NCBI GenBank assembly: GCA_013288465.1
Contig: JABDBT010000005.1
Location: 1 to 41,447 of the forward strand
Length of the DNA stretch: 41,447 nucleotides
Source of the DNA: Bacteroidota bacterium
Lineage (GTDB): Bacteria; Bacteroidota; Bacteroidia; Sphingobacteriales; Sphingobacteriaceae
Direction of reading: 5' to 3'
Positions within the stretch are counted from its first letter, which is position 1. Every line of letters begins with the position of its first letter. The position numbers were made by a program, and so were the translations under genes. Below the pieces are notes generated by a model that made no database searches, was not told the origin of the DNA, and saw only the letters and a program-made list of their open reading frames with translations. Positions 26,999 to 36,333 of this stretch are shown here, in pieces.

Positions 26999-27089
26999 AG
27001 ATTAGAGATTAGAGATTAGAGATTAGAGATTAGAGATTAGAGATTAGAGATTAGAGATTAGAGATTAGAGATTAGAGATTAGAGATTAG
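26995..27089. repeat. Heptamer tandem array (ATTAGAG, about 13.5 copies)
   Basis: The 7-bp unit ATTAGAG repeats without visible variation for 95 bp, starting at the TAG stop codon of the NRPS gene. Slippage could change the copy number without altering the protein, since the array lies after the stop. Confidence 0.95.
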
Positions 27090-27130
27090 TTAATTGGGGA
27101 AGCAAGTTACTTAACGTTTTATATAAAAGC

Positions 27131-27159
27131 AAAGTGTTCCAATTGAAGTGGAACACTTT
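27131..27159. terminator. Intrinsic terminator, NRPS and PorP/SprF genes convergent
   Basis: AAAGTGTTCCA (27131-27141) pairs perfectly with TGGAACACTTT (27149-27159) around a 7-nt loop. U-rich sequence follows on the minus strand. It lies between the two convergent genes. Confidence 0.8.
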
Positions 27160-27191
27160 ACCGTACTGCAAACTAAAAACTGCAAACTAAT

Positions 27192-28208
27192 CTAAAACCC
27201 GTGCTGCGGGCAGGTAACCTTATTGCGGTTGTTAAGCAGCAGGCCAATCACAATTTCGTGTGTGCCGTTACTTACGGTATTTAATGAAGAGGTGGTTATA
27301 TCATAAGAATACCCCACGTTAAGGAACGAGCTTAGATTAAATCCGGCCAATACGCCAAACGAATCGCCGTGACGGTATGAACCACCAACCCAAAATCTAT
27401 CCTGGAACGAAACCTTCATATTCAGATCATACGTTATCGGCACAGGCTGTATCTCTTTAACCAAAAAAGAAGGTACCAGCGAAAGGTCATCAGATAAAAA
27501 CAGTTTCATTCCGCCTGTAGCAAAATAATGAGGCACTGTTTTACTGGCGTCAATGGCCGATTTTGAGGTGGTAAAATAAAGGTTCTCGGGTAATAATTGC
27601 TGTACCGAAAGGCCGAAATAAAAGTTTGAACCATATAACCAGGTGCCGGCACCCAAATCAGGGTTCCACTGGCTGTTATTGCCGTTAGAAATAGCAGGGT
27701 CAAACGCGGTTTCGAGGGTTATTTGCGATGTATTTAAATTTGTACGTGCAACACCTGCCGAAACACCTACGGATAGGTTTAACCTGTCTGTAAGGCCCAG
27801 GTGATAAGCATATGTAGCGTCAATATTAGTTTGTACGATAGGGCCGGCCTGGTCGGTCACTACCATAAAGCCTATGCCATGGTGAGGTTCGGCGGCTTTA
27901 TAGTCCTGTACGTACGACCGGCTGTACGGGCTATCGCCGCTACCCGCAAAGGATGTAGCATCGCCCTGTATAAAATTTTGTCCTAAAGGGGCATTGATGG
28001 TTAAATAACTGGTTACGGGCGCACCCTCCAAACCTGTCCATTGGCTACGATAACCAGCTTTAACATCAGTATAATTCTCTATCCCGCTTACCGCAGGGTT
28101 TAAGAGAAAATTATTAAAAACATATTGCGTGTATTGCGGCTTTTGCTGTGCTGTTGCTGCTTCTACTGTTAAAACAAGAATAAATAATAGGTAAAAAGTC
28201 CGCTTCAT
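27192..28208 (-). CDS. PorP/SprF-family outer membrane protein (T9SS partner)
   Basis: This 338-residue protein has a signal peptide (residues 1-20) and an amphipathic beta-barrel pattern. The diagnostic start of PorP/SprF proteins is present: QKPQYTQYVFNNFLLNPAVSG and YRSQWTGLEGAP. SprF-type members are needed to export or hold partner type-B proteins at the outer membrane. It lies just downstream of two genes for type-B proteins on the same strand, the arrangement known for SprB and SprF. Confidence 0.9.
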   Translation of the reverse strand: MKRTFYLLFILVLTVEAATAQQKPQYTQYVFNNFLLNPAVSGIENYTDVKAGYRSQWTGLEGAPVTSYLTINAPLGQNFIQGDATSFAGSGDSPYSRSYVQDYKAAEPHHGIGFMVVTDQAGPIVQTNIDATYAYHLGLTDRLNLSVGVSAGVARTNLNTSQITLETAFDPAISNGNNSQWNPDLGAGTWLYGSNFYFGLSVQQLLPENLYFTTSKSAIDASKTVPHYFATGGMKLFLSDDLSLVPSFLVKEIQPVPITYDLNMKVSFQDRFWVGGSYRHGDSFGVLAGFNLSSFLNVGYSYDITTSSLNTVSNGTHEIVIGLLLNNRNKVTCPQHGF

Positions 28209-28346
28209 TTAAATAAACACTACCCTACACAATAATTGGTAAACTTTGGTTTTCAAAACAACACATTGTTATCCTTGTTAATACAGAAAACAATAAGAAT
28301 TTACTAATATAGATTTTTTTCGATACCTGCTTGAGATTAATTTTTT

Positions 28347-31300
28347 TTATCTGATAATAGTCACATACCCCGAAATAGCTTTACGCCCGCTATTGGGGTT
28401 GATAATATAGTAATACGTGCCGTCAGGTAACTTACTCCCCTTATAGGTTCCATTCCACGGTATAGGGTAATTATGCGAAAAATACACCTGCTCGCCGTTT
28501 CGGTTAAATATTTCAACGGTTGCGTTGGGGTAGCTGTCCAAATATTGGATATTCCAGGTATCGTTTATGCCATCGCCATTAGGCGTAAACGCGTTAGGCA
28601 CCACGGGCGATTTTAATACTTTCACCAATACCTGTGTAGTTGCACTGCAATACTTGTCTGAAGTAGCTGTGAGGGTATATAGGATATCATTTGCCGGGTT
28701 GGCAATAGGGTTTAATATATTGTCCTGGTTCAACCCGATAGCAGGCGACCATTTGTAGGTCATGGTACCGCTGGTAATGGTGGCTTTGGCGTTTAAATTA
28801 ACCTGTCCGCCTTCTAATAAAGTTAACTCAGCGCCGGGTACCGAAACTACAGGCGTAGGGTTAACTATAACCTGTAAGGTTTTTGAATAAGTACATCCCG
28901 TATTGCTGGCTGTAAACAGGTAATTAATAGTAAATACACCCGTGCCTGCTATTTTAGGGTCAAACAAACCTGTTGATGATACGCCTGTACCGCTAAATAT
29001 GCCTGTACCTGTAAAACCGTTTTTGTTCTCTGTAATTTGAATGGCATTGTCTGCCTGGCATAAGGTGATATTTGTTGCAGGCGATAAGGTAACAATGGGG
29101 TTGGCATTAATGGTAATGGTTTGTTGCAGTACATTTTTACATACCTGCCCCGAATAGGCGATCATCATTACCGCATAGTTTTGTTGTAGTGGCGAGTTGA
29201 ATAAACCATAATAATAACGGTATTTCTTATCGGTATGCATGGTGGCGGTGGTATATACCACGCTGTCTGTTGGGTGATTGTTATAATCAAAAAACCATAC
29301 AATACGGGTAATATTGCCAAAGTCAACACTCGACTGGTCATCAAACGTAACGCTATCGGTACTGCATAGGTTATTTTTGTTTTCAACTGTAAAACCGGCA
29401 AGTGGCACAGCGCCGTTCACCGTAAAGGGTTGTGATTTTATAGTAGCGCAGCCATATTTTGAGGTGACTGTCAATGTAGCCGTGTAATTGCCTTCTTTGC
29501 TGTATTTATGTTTAGGGTTTTGCAGGGCTGACATATTATTTGCAGGGGTGCTGGTGGCATCACCAAAATCCCATAAATAAGTAAATACCGATTGGGTGCC
29601 GTCTGCAATGGTACTTTTATCTGTAAACTGCGCGTACGCATCGGCCAGGCATACATTAGGTAGGGTAAAATCAACTTCTGGCAATGGGTGAATGGTTAAC
29701 ACCTGCGCAAAAACATTGCTTACACAGCCCTTGTCAGTTGTAATTGTTAGCTTAACAGTATCTGTACCGGTAGCGGCATACAAGTGTGTAATTGGCTGGT
29801 TGCTGGTTTGCGTACTGGTTTGCCCGTCGCCAAAACTCCAGGCCCATTGTATAATGGTACCATCTGTTGAGGTAGAATTATCAGTAAACATTATGCTTTG
29901 CCCAGGGCAGTCGGTAGCCGAAGCGGTAAAATTAGCTACGGGCTGGGCGGTAACATGTACGTTTATGGGGCTTGACGTAGCCGAGCAACCAATATTATCG
30001 GCAACCGTTAATACAACGTTATAATTACCTGCTGCAGCATAAATATGGGTTGGGTTTTGCACGGTTGAGGTTTGCCCGTCACCGAAATCCCAAAGCCACG
30101 TTTTGGCTGTGCTGCCGGATGCTATGGCAGATACATCTTTAAACACTGTTGCATTGCCCGAGCAGGTAATGGCTGATACCGTAAAGGCTGCTACCGGCAG
30201 CGTGTTCACAACGCCTGTTACGGCTACATTCTGACTTGTTGCTCCTGGGGAAGTTAACACCACATTACCTGATAAATTACCCGGTGATGCAGCAATTGCC
30301 GAGCGTATATAGATCGGGCTATTGCTAACTACGCTATTGGCCTTGGTAAGTATTACACTACCTCCATAACCACCACCGGGGGCAAGTGACAGTTCAAAGC
30401 CCCGTGGTGCGGTTGCAGTAATATCCCCGGTTAATGTACTGCCCGATACGGTAAACTGCCCAATATTGGGGCTTACCGAAGCGCTGCCCGCGCAGGCGGC
30501 AATATTGCCCGTTACAGCGCCCGTTGTTATGGTTGGGCCCACATTGACAGTAATAGTAAAGGTAAATGGAGCGCTTGTACAGGGGGGGGAGTTTGTAATA
30601 AAATTACTACCCATTGCATCAGGGACGGAAAAAGGCATTGCCCCCCCTGTAATTGTGGTTGACACGATATTAGTGGCAGTATTGATCACAGATACAGAGT
30701 TTGAACCGGAGTTTACAACATACGCCTCCTTACCATCCGGGGTAAACGAAACACCCTCAGGGGTTTTACCTACCGGTATAAAAGTACTCGATACCAAACT
30801 ATTGGTTGCAGTATTGATCACTGATACATCGTTAGACTGATTATTTACAACAAAAATCCGACTTCCGTCGGGACTTAAGGCTATGCTAATTGGCGCTAAG
30901 CCTACGGGAATAGTAGCAGTAACCGAATAAGAAACCAAATCAATAACTGAAACTGTATTTGTATTACTGTTAACAACAAAAAGTTTACTCCCATCAAGGC
31001 TTAATACCATTTCCCTTGGCCCTACATCTACCGGCACCGTTGTTATCACTGTGTTAGTTGTGGCATTTATTACAGTTACATTATTTGATCCTCCGTTTGC
31101 TGTGTAAATCCTGCTTCCATCGGGGCTTACCAATATATCAAACGGGTTTTGGCCCACTACTATATTTGTTATCAGTGATTTGGATAAAATATCAATTACC
31201 TGTACTATATACTGCGTATTTCCATTGCTGGGAGGACGACCTGTACCTACATATAACAATTTCCCATCCGGGCTTGTTGCTAAACTAATTGAACCAGCTG

Positions 31301-31790
31301 CCAATACAGGTATAGTATCAATTACTTTATTTGTTGAGCTGCTGATTACAGTGACATACGACCCAATAAAATGTGCCACATAAACCAGGCTACCGTCATG
31401 GCTTACTGATATTGCAAAAGGCAAGTTTCGTACCGGGATAGTAGTGACAACTGAGTTGATTGCAGTGTTGATAACGGAGACACTATTTGTGGTTTGATTA
31501 ATTATGTAAGCAAGCGCATCCTGTGGGGCCGGTGTCACAGTAATTGTAGCCGTTACCGGGCCACTACCTGTATTTATTGCTGTAAATGAGGGGATATTAC
31601 CTGTACCGCTTGCAGCCAAACCTATACCCGGCGTATTGTTAACCCAGTTAAATACGCAACCGGCACCGGTAAAATTAACAGGCGCGGTAGGCGCGCCGTT
31701 ACCCACAGTTTGGCTGGTTTGTGCCTGTGCATAAGCCGTCAAACAGAAAAGAATTAGCAGGATACCTATAAAGGGTAAAGATCTTTTCAT
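28347..31790 (-). CDS. T9SS type-B surface protein with seven-bladed YVTN propeller and PKD domains
   Basis: This surface protein is 1147 residues from the ATG at 31790. That start gives the signal peptide MKRSLPFIGILLILFC; an upstream TTG would only add eight residues. Residues about 91-392 hold seven YVTN-type repeats (VVNSGSNSVSVINTATN and relatives, each ending SPDG or SHDG), a full beta-propeller. A beta-sandwich and at least three PKD domains (WDFGDGQTST) follow, ending in the gliding-motility-associated type-B sorting domain (AFTPNGDGINDTWNI). T9SS should secrete it to the surface. The substrate or ligand is unknown. Confidence 0.9.
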   Translation of the reverse strand: MKRSLPFIGILLILFCLTAYAQAQTSQTVGNGAPTAPVNFTGAGCVFNWVNNTPGIGLAASGTGNIPSFTAINTGSGPVTATITVTPAPQDALAYIINQTTNSVSVINTAINSVVTTIPVRNLPFAISVSHDGSLVYVAHFIGSYVTVISSSTNKVIDTIPVLAAGSISLATSPDGKLLYVGTGRPPSNGNTQYIVQVIDILSKSLITNIVVGQNPFDILVSPDGSRIYTANGGSNNVTVINATTNTVITTVPVDVGPREMVLSLDGSKLFVVNSNTNTVSVIDLVSYSVTATIPVGLAPISIALSPDGSRIFVVNNQSNDVSVINTATNSLVSSTFIPVGKTPEGVSFTPDGKEAYVVNSGSNSVSVINTATNIVSTTITGGAMPFSVPDAMGSNFITNSPPCTSAPFTFTITVNVGPTITTGAVTGNIAACAGSASVSPNIGQFTVSGSTLTGDITATAPRGFELSLAPGGGYGGSVILTKANSVVSNSPIYIRSAIAASPGNLSGNVVLTSPGATSQNVAVTGVVNTLPVAAFTVSAITCSGNATVFKDVSAIASGSTAKTWLWDFGDGQTSTVQNPTHIYAAAGNYNVVLTVADNIGCSATSSPINVHVTAQPVANFTASATDCPGQSIMFTDNSTSTDGTIIQWAWSFGDGQTSTQTSNQPITHLYAATGTDTVKLTITTDKGCVSNVFAQVLTIHPLPEVDFTLPNVCLADAYAQFTDKSTIADGTQSVFTYLWDFGDATSTPANNMSALQNPKHKYSKEGNYTATLTVTSKYGCATIKSQPFTVNGAVPLAGFTVENKNNLCSTDSVTFDDQSSVDFGNITRIVWFFDYNNHPTDSVVYTTATMHTDKKYRYYYGLFNSPLQQNYAVMMIAYSGQVCKNVLQQTITINANPIVTLSPATNITLCQADNAIQITENKNGFTGTGIFSGTGVSSTGLFDPKIAGTGVFTINYLFTASNTGCTYSKTLQVIVNPTPVVSVPGAELTLLEGGQVNLNAKATITSGTMTYKWSPAIGLNQDNILNPIANPANDILYTLTATSDKYCSATTQVLVKVLKSPVVPNAFTPNGDGINDTWNIQYLDSYPNATVEIFNRNGEQVYFSHNYPIPWNGTYKGSKLPDGTYYYIINPNSGRKAISGYVTIIR

Positions 31791-31935
31791 AGATATTAGT
31801 TTATTTACAAGCAACTATATAACCGCAGGCGTTTATACAGTCGGCATACTCATATCATAAAAATAAGAAAAAAAAGCAGGGGATTGCGCAAGATAAGGTT
31901 TTTGATGATGATATACTATAAGCAAATAAACCGCT

Positions 31936-32092
31936 CCCTCTTTGCGCGCAGCGGAGAGAGGGGGCGACCAGCGTAGCGTAGTCGGGGTGAGTAATCGCCG
32001 ACAATGCAGTGAGGTAAATGCCACTCGGCGAGGACTCACCCGGTCATCGCTAAATCGCTCGACCACCCTCTCTCCGCTGCGCGCAAAGAGGG
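31936..32092. repeat. 157-bp hairpin element with perfect 27-bp ends
   Basis: The end arms 31936-31962 and 32066-32092 are exact 27-bp inverted copies (core TGCGCGCAGCGGAGAGAGGG). A second stem lies inside: 31985-31992 with 32034-32041, and 31995-32001 with 32025-32031. It fills most of the 329-bp gap between the two type-B genes. It codes for nothing convincing and resembles a dispersed MITE or REP-like repeat. Confidence 0.85.
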
Positions 32093-32119
32093 TAAAATAC
32101 CTCCCAATATGCCTATTGC

Positions 32120-35100
32120 TTACCTGATAATGGTCACATGCCCCGAAATAGCTTTACGCCCGCTATTGGGGTTAATGATGTAGTAATAAGTACCCGCCGG
32201 CAGGGCGCTGCCTTTGTAAGTACCGTCCCACGGTATAGGGTAGTTATGCGAAAAATATACCCGTTCGCCATACCGGTTAAATATTTCAACGGTAGCGTTG
32301 GGGTAGCTGTCCAAATATTGAATGTTCCAGGTATCGTTTATGCCATCGCCATTAGGGGTAAACGTATTAGGCACTGTAGGTTCCTTCAGCACTTTTACCA
32401 GTACACTGGCTGTAGCGGTGCAACCGGTACCCGAGGTGGCAGTTAAGGTATAAGTAATATCATTGGTAGGGGTCGCCACCGGGTTTAATACATTGTCGAG
32501 GTTCAGCCCTAATGCGGGCGACCATTTATAGGTCATTGTCCCGGTGCTTATAGCTGCTTTGGCATCTAAAGTAACCTGACCGCCAGCCAGCAAAGTTAGC
32601 TCGGGGCTTACCGAAACTACCGGCACGGCGTTTACGGTAATATTAACCGAGGTTGAATCGGTACAACCGGTGGCTGTGGCTGTAAAAAAGTATTTAACGG
32701 TAAAGCTGCCCGTACCCGATACTTTGGGATCAAATAACCCCGTCGCCGACACTGCGGTGCCGCTATAAACACCGGTGCCCGGTATATTAGTTGTGCCGGT
32801 AAATTGAACAGGCTGGTCTAACTGGCATAGTGTTAACGGGCCCGCAGGCGATAAGTTAACAACAGGGTTGGGGTTAATGGTAATATTTTGCTGTACCGGG
32901 TTAAAACAGGTTTGGCCCGAATAAGCAAACAACTGTACCAGGTACGATTTTGAGTTTGTTGTACTGTTTAAGCCATAAAAATAGCGATATTTTTTATCGG
33001 CAGGCATAGTGGCTGCTGTATATACCACACTATCCGTAGGGTGGTTGTTATAGTCAAAATACCAAACCAATTTAGTAACGTTACCAAAATCAACCGTTGA
33101 CTGATCGTCGAACGTAATACTATCGGCACTGCATAAAAAGTTTTGATTTTCAACAGCAAAAGCCGCTTTTGGCGTAGCACCATTTACCGTAAACGTTTGC
33201 GATTTGGAGGTAACGCAGCCGTATTTAGAGGTAACTGTTAAAGTAACCGTATATGGCCCTTGCTGACTGTATTTATGTTTGGGGTTTTGCAGGGTTGACA
33301 TATTATTCGCAGCGGTGCTGTTTATATCGCCAAAATTCCATAAATAAGTAAAGGCGGTTTGTGTACTGTCGGCAATGGTGCTTTGGTCTGTAAACTGCGC
33401 ATAAGCATCATCAAGGCATACATACGGCAATGTGAAATTAACAACGGCCAACGGGTGCAGCGTTAATACTTGCGAATAGGTATTACTTACACAACCTTTA
33501 TTCGTAATTACGGTTAATTTAACCGTATCAACACCGGTGGTATCATATAAATGTGTAAACGGCTGGCTGGTGGTAAGCGTATCCCTTTTTCCATCGCCAT
33601 AACTCCATATCCATTGTTTAATGGTACCGTCTGATGAAGTGGATTTATCCGTAAGCGTAACATTCTGATTGGCGCAATCGAGCGTTGAGGCCGCAAAATT
33701 AGCAACCGGCAGGCTTGATATATGTATGGTTACCGGGTTTGAAACATCGGGACAACCGTTATTATCAGTAGCTGTTAATACCACGTTATAATTACCTGCT
33801 GTGGTATATAAATGTGCCGGGTTTTGCAGGGTTGATGTTTTGCCGTCGCCAAAATCCCACAACCACTTCTTTTCATAATTGCCCAGGGCTACTGTAGTGG
33901 TGTCCTTAAACCGGGTACTATCGCCCAAACAAGTATTTGCAGGCGCGGTAAAACCCGTAGTAGGCGGGTTGGTAATAGTAAAATCAAATTCAACGTTATC
34001 CGTCGAGCCGCATTCATTAGCCACCGGGTTTAAAACGCTGGCCACAACTGTGTGGCTTCCGGCGGTATAACTAACCAGTTTAGGATAAGCATAAGTATAA
34101 AGTGTTTGGTTGCCCTTAACAGTTTGTGATTGTACTACCGGGCTACTATCAACGTACGGTACTGTACCGTCATTAAAATTCCAGCTGATATTGGTGGTTT
34201 GGTATGGAACGGTTAATTGAAGATCGTAATTTACGCCGGCGCATCCGCCTGTTTGGGTGGTATCACTAACCGGGTTTAAAAACTTAACATATTCGTTCAA
34301 ATCCTGCAGATTGGTGCCCGCCGCATAACCGTACGACTCGGCATTACCAAAACCATAAGCTATCGCATTAAATGCGGCTGAAGCCTTGATAGTATGTGTC
34401 CCGGAGGTAACTGTCCCTCCTTTACCCGTGTTTTGCGGCCCCGATGTTACCGGTATCTGCGCATAAGAATACGCAGTATCATTAGTTACCGGTTTAAATG
34501 ATGTATAAGGGTTACCGTCTAAAGTAAATGACGAAACGGCTGCCGTTGGTATTACCACATTGATATAACTCTGCAAAATAAGGTAATAACCTGTGGAATA
34601 TAGCGTAACATGATCAAGCCCCTGTTCGATCGGGCTTAAGTAAATCATTTCCGGATCGCCTATGTCGCCCTTTGCGGTTAAGGCGCAATTTAGTTCCTCC
34701 CCCTGTGTTGGCGTATATTGAACAACCTGGATAGGCTGATCGGAAGTGATAACGTTACTTGTGGTTGATGTAAACTCATAATACAGGTTGTTTGTAAATT
34801 GACTGGCTGTAAGCAGTGTGCCATTTAGCATAACATTTGCAGTTGGCGTACTTAATACAATTCGGTAAATATCATATTGCCTGCTTAACAGCGGGGCTGT
34901 AATATAATTTTTTCCCCATGCAGATGTTGGATAAACCTGCTGAAACAAGTTGTCAGAGGTATTTAGCGACGGGCTACACCCTATCTGAATTTTATTACTG
35001 CCCGAAAATACCGCTATACGTTTGCACACACCGGTAGTGGTACTAACGGATTGTATCTTTGTACCTGTAAGATCCGTATTAGCTAAACCCTGGTACACCT

Positions 35101-35674
35101 GGCCTTTATTAAGCGTAATTTGAAAAGTGCTACCGGCAGCCTGTCCGCTTACTAAGTTCACAGAAGGTGTTATAGATACGGTCGTGCTATCTTCAGTTGC
35201 AATAACATCAAAGATGGAATATTTCGGATTGGCATTTGAATTCTGAGTGTAATTAAGAGAAAAATAAGATTTACCCATCGCATTCACCGGGAATAACAAC
35301 GTAGCCCCTGAAACTGCCGATGCATAAATATGTGCATAAACCGCAATTGGGTTAGCCGATGTGATATGAATACCTTTGGTTGAAACACCAGAAGCGCTTA
35401 AGAATGCGCTACCGGGTATAGTCACAAAAGTTACAGCATTAGCGGTAACTGTAAAGGCTTGTGAAAAAGAATTGTCGGCAAGGGTAACATTGCCGGTAGT
35501 GGATATATCAGATGTGATATACAGTATCATATTACTACCCGGGGGCGGATCAATATGATTCATATAACAGGTCCAAAACTCAGTACCTTTGTTTGTGGTT
35601 CCTTGCGCATACGTACTGCACACACCTACCAGCAATAATAGCGGTACAAATACAATATTAAATATTGTCTTCAC
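32120..35674 (-). CDS. T9SS type-B surface protein with IgGFc-binding-like N-terminus and PKD domains
   Basis: This 1184-residue protein is a paralogue of its downstream neighbour over the C-terminal 600 or so residues: PKD domains, a DFGDxxxT-rich region and a nearly identical type-B sorting domain. Its N-terminal half instead resembles the IgGFc-binding protein N-terminal domain (GTEFWTCYMNHID, then FPVNAMGKSYFSLNY, FDVIATEDSTTVSI). It has a signal peptide (MKTIFNIVFVPLLLLVGVCSTYAQ). The start codon is GTG, accepted because the signal peptide begins there. It is the promoter-proximal gene of the cluster leading to the PorP/SprF homologue, and is probably a surface adhesin. Confidence 0.9.
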   Translation of the reverse strand: MKTIFNIVFVPLLLLVGVCSTYAQGTTNKGTEFWTCYMNHIDPPPGSNMILYITSDISTTGNVTLADNSFSQAFTVTANAVTFVTIPGSAFLSASGVSTKGIHITSANPIAVYAHIYASAVSGATLLFPVNAMGKSYFSLNYTQNSNANPKYSIFDVIATEDSTTVSITPSVNLVSGQAAGSTFQITLNKGQVYQGLANTDLTGTKIQSVSTTTGVCKRIAVFSGSNKIQIGCSPSLNTSDNLFQQVYPTSAWGKNYITAPLLSRQYDIYRIVLSTPTANVMLNGTLLTASQFTNNLYYEFTSTTSNVITSDQPIQVVQYTPTQGEELNCALTAKGDIGDPEMIYLSPIEQGLDHVTLYSTGYYLILQSYINVVIPTAAVSSFTLDGNPYTSFKPVTNDTAYSYAQIPVTSGPQNTGKGGTVTSGTHTIKASAAFNAIAYGFGNAESYGYAAGTNLQDLNEYVKFLNPVSDTTQTGGCAGVNYDLQLTVPYQTTNISWNFNDGTVPYVDSSPVVQSQTVKGNQTLYTYAYPKLVSYTAGSHTVVASVLNPVANECGSTDNVEFDFTITNPPTTGFTAPANTCLGDSTRFKDTTTVALGNYEKKWLWDFGDGKTSTLQNPAHLYTTAGNYNVVLTATDNNGCPDVSNPVTIHISSLPVANFAASTLDCANQNVTLTDKSTSSDGTIKQWIWSYGDGKRDTLTTSQPFTHLYDTTGVDTVKLTVITNKGCVSNTYSQVLTLHPLAVVNFTLPYVCLDDAYAQFTDQSTIADSTQTAFTYLWNFGDINSTAANNMSTLQNPKHKYSQQGPYTVTLTVTSKYGCVTSKSQTFTVNGATPKAAFAVENQNFLCSADSITFDDQSTVDFGNVTKLVWYFDYNNHPTDSVVYTAATMPADKKYRYFYGLNSTTNSKSYLVQLFAYSGQTCFNPVQQNITINPNPVVNLSPAGPLTLCQLDQPVQFTGTTNIPGTGVYSGTAVSATGLFDPKVSGTGSFTVKYFFTATATGCTDSTSVNITVNAVPVVSVSPELTLLAGGQVTLDAKAAISTGTMTYKWSPALGLNLDNVLNPVATPTNDITYTLTATSGTGCTATASVLVKVLKEPTVPNTFTPNGDGINDTWNIQYLDSYPNATVEIFNRYGERVYFSHNYPIPWDGTYKGSALPAGTYYYIINPNSGRKAISGHVTIIR

Positions 35675-35767
35675 CTATAGCATTTTAATTTGGGGTACTA
35701 TTTTTTTTGATTTTTAAAAAATCACATTCGCAATATACAAGGTTTAGCCAAAAATGGTTCAAAAAAA

Positions 35768-36217
35768 TTAAATTCGTGATTTGCCCAGGTTTTCCAATTC
35801 TAAATGGGCCAATTGTAGCTTACGGCCTAATTCTTTATTTTCTTTTCGCAGATGATAGATCTCCAGCGCGTTTTCAATATACATTTTTAGCTCATCATTT
35901 TGCCATGGCTTAACCAGGTATTTATATACCTGCCCGCGGTTTATGGCATCCATAACGGCGTTGATGTCTGAAAAACCGGTCAATAAAATCCGTATTGTAT
36001 CCGGGTACACCGGTATTATTGATTCTAAAAACTCAATGCCGGTCATTACCGGCATCCGCTGGTCGGTTATAATAACACCAATTTCCTGGGTATCTAAAAT
36101 TTTGCGGCCCTCTTTTGCCGAACTGGCGGTATAAATCTCAAAATCACGCCTGAAAGCTGCTTTAAAACTATTTAGGTTATTGATCTCATCGTCAACATAC
36201 AACACGCCTAATTCCAT
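35768..36217 (-). CDS. Response regulator, receiver domain plus short coiled coil
   Basis: This 149-residue protein is a CheY-like receiver: acidic pair D9/D10, phosphoacceptor D52 in ITDQRMP, T80, and K103 in YLVKPW. The C-terminal 35 residues (ALEIYHLRKENKELGRKLQLAHLELENLG) form a heptad-like coiled coil and no DNA-binding domain follows. The lack of an output domain means it acts through another protein. It is divergent from the histidine kinase gene by 116 bp, and the two are likely cognate. Confidence 0.9.
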   Translation of the reverse strand: MELGVLYVDDEINNLNSFKAAFRRDFEIYTASSAKEGRKILDTQEIGVIITDQRMPVMTGIEFLESIIPVYPDTIRILLTGFSDINAVMDAINRGQVYKYLVKPWQNDELKMYIENALEIYHLRKENKELGRKLQLAHLELENLGKSRI

Positions 36218-36333
36218 AATTCGGTTATTATTTTTAAATATAAATTTTTAAGACCTTTAAATTCTTTAAAAGTTTAATTTTCTGTGCATTTTTATGACGA
36301 AAATATTCGCTCTTTAAAAGCTATTGTGTAAAA

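Noticed and set aside
26995..27089. CRISPR-like array
   Set aside because: The unit is only 7 bp, continuous, and has no spacers; it is a simple tandem repeat.
30466..30840. 124-residue plus-strand frame inside the type-B protein gene
   Set aside because: It lies wholly opposite the YVTN and PKD coding region and has no start context or homology; a shadow.
31791..31814. TTG start 24 nt upstream of the propeller protein ATG
   Set aside because: It adds eight residues before the signal peptide; the ATG at 31790 is more natural.
31833..32127. Two open frames on opposite strands in the gap between the type-B genes
   Set aside because: They are translations of the hairpin element and have no family features.
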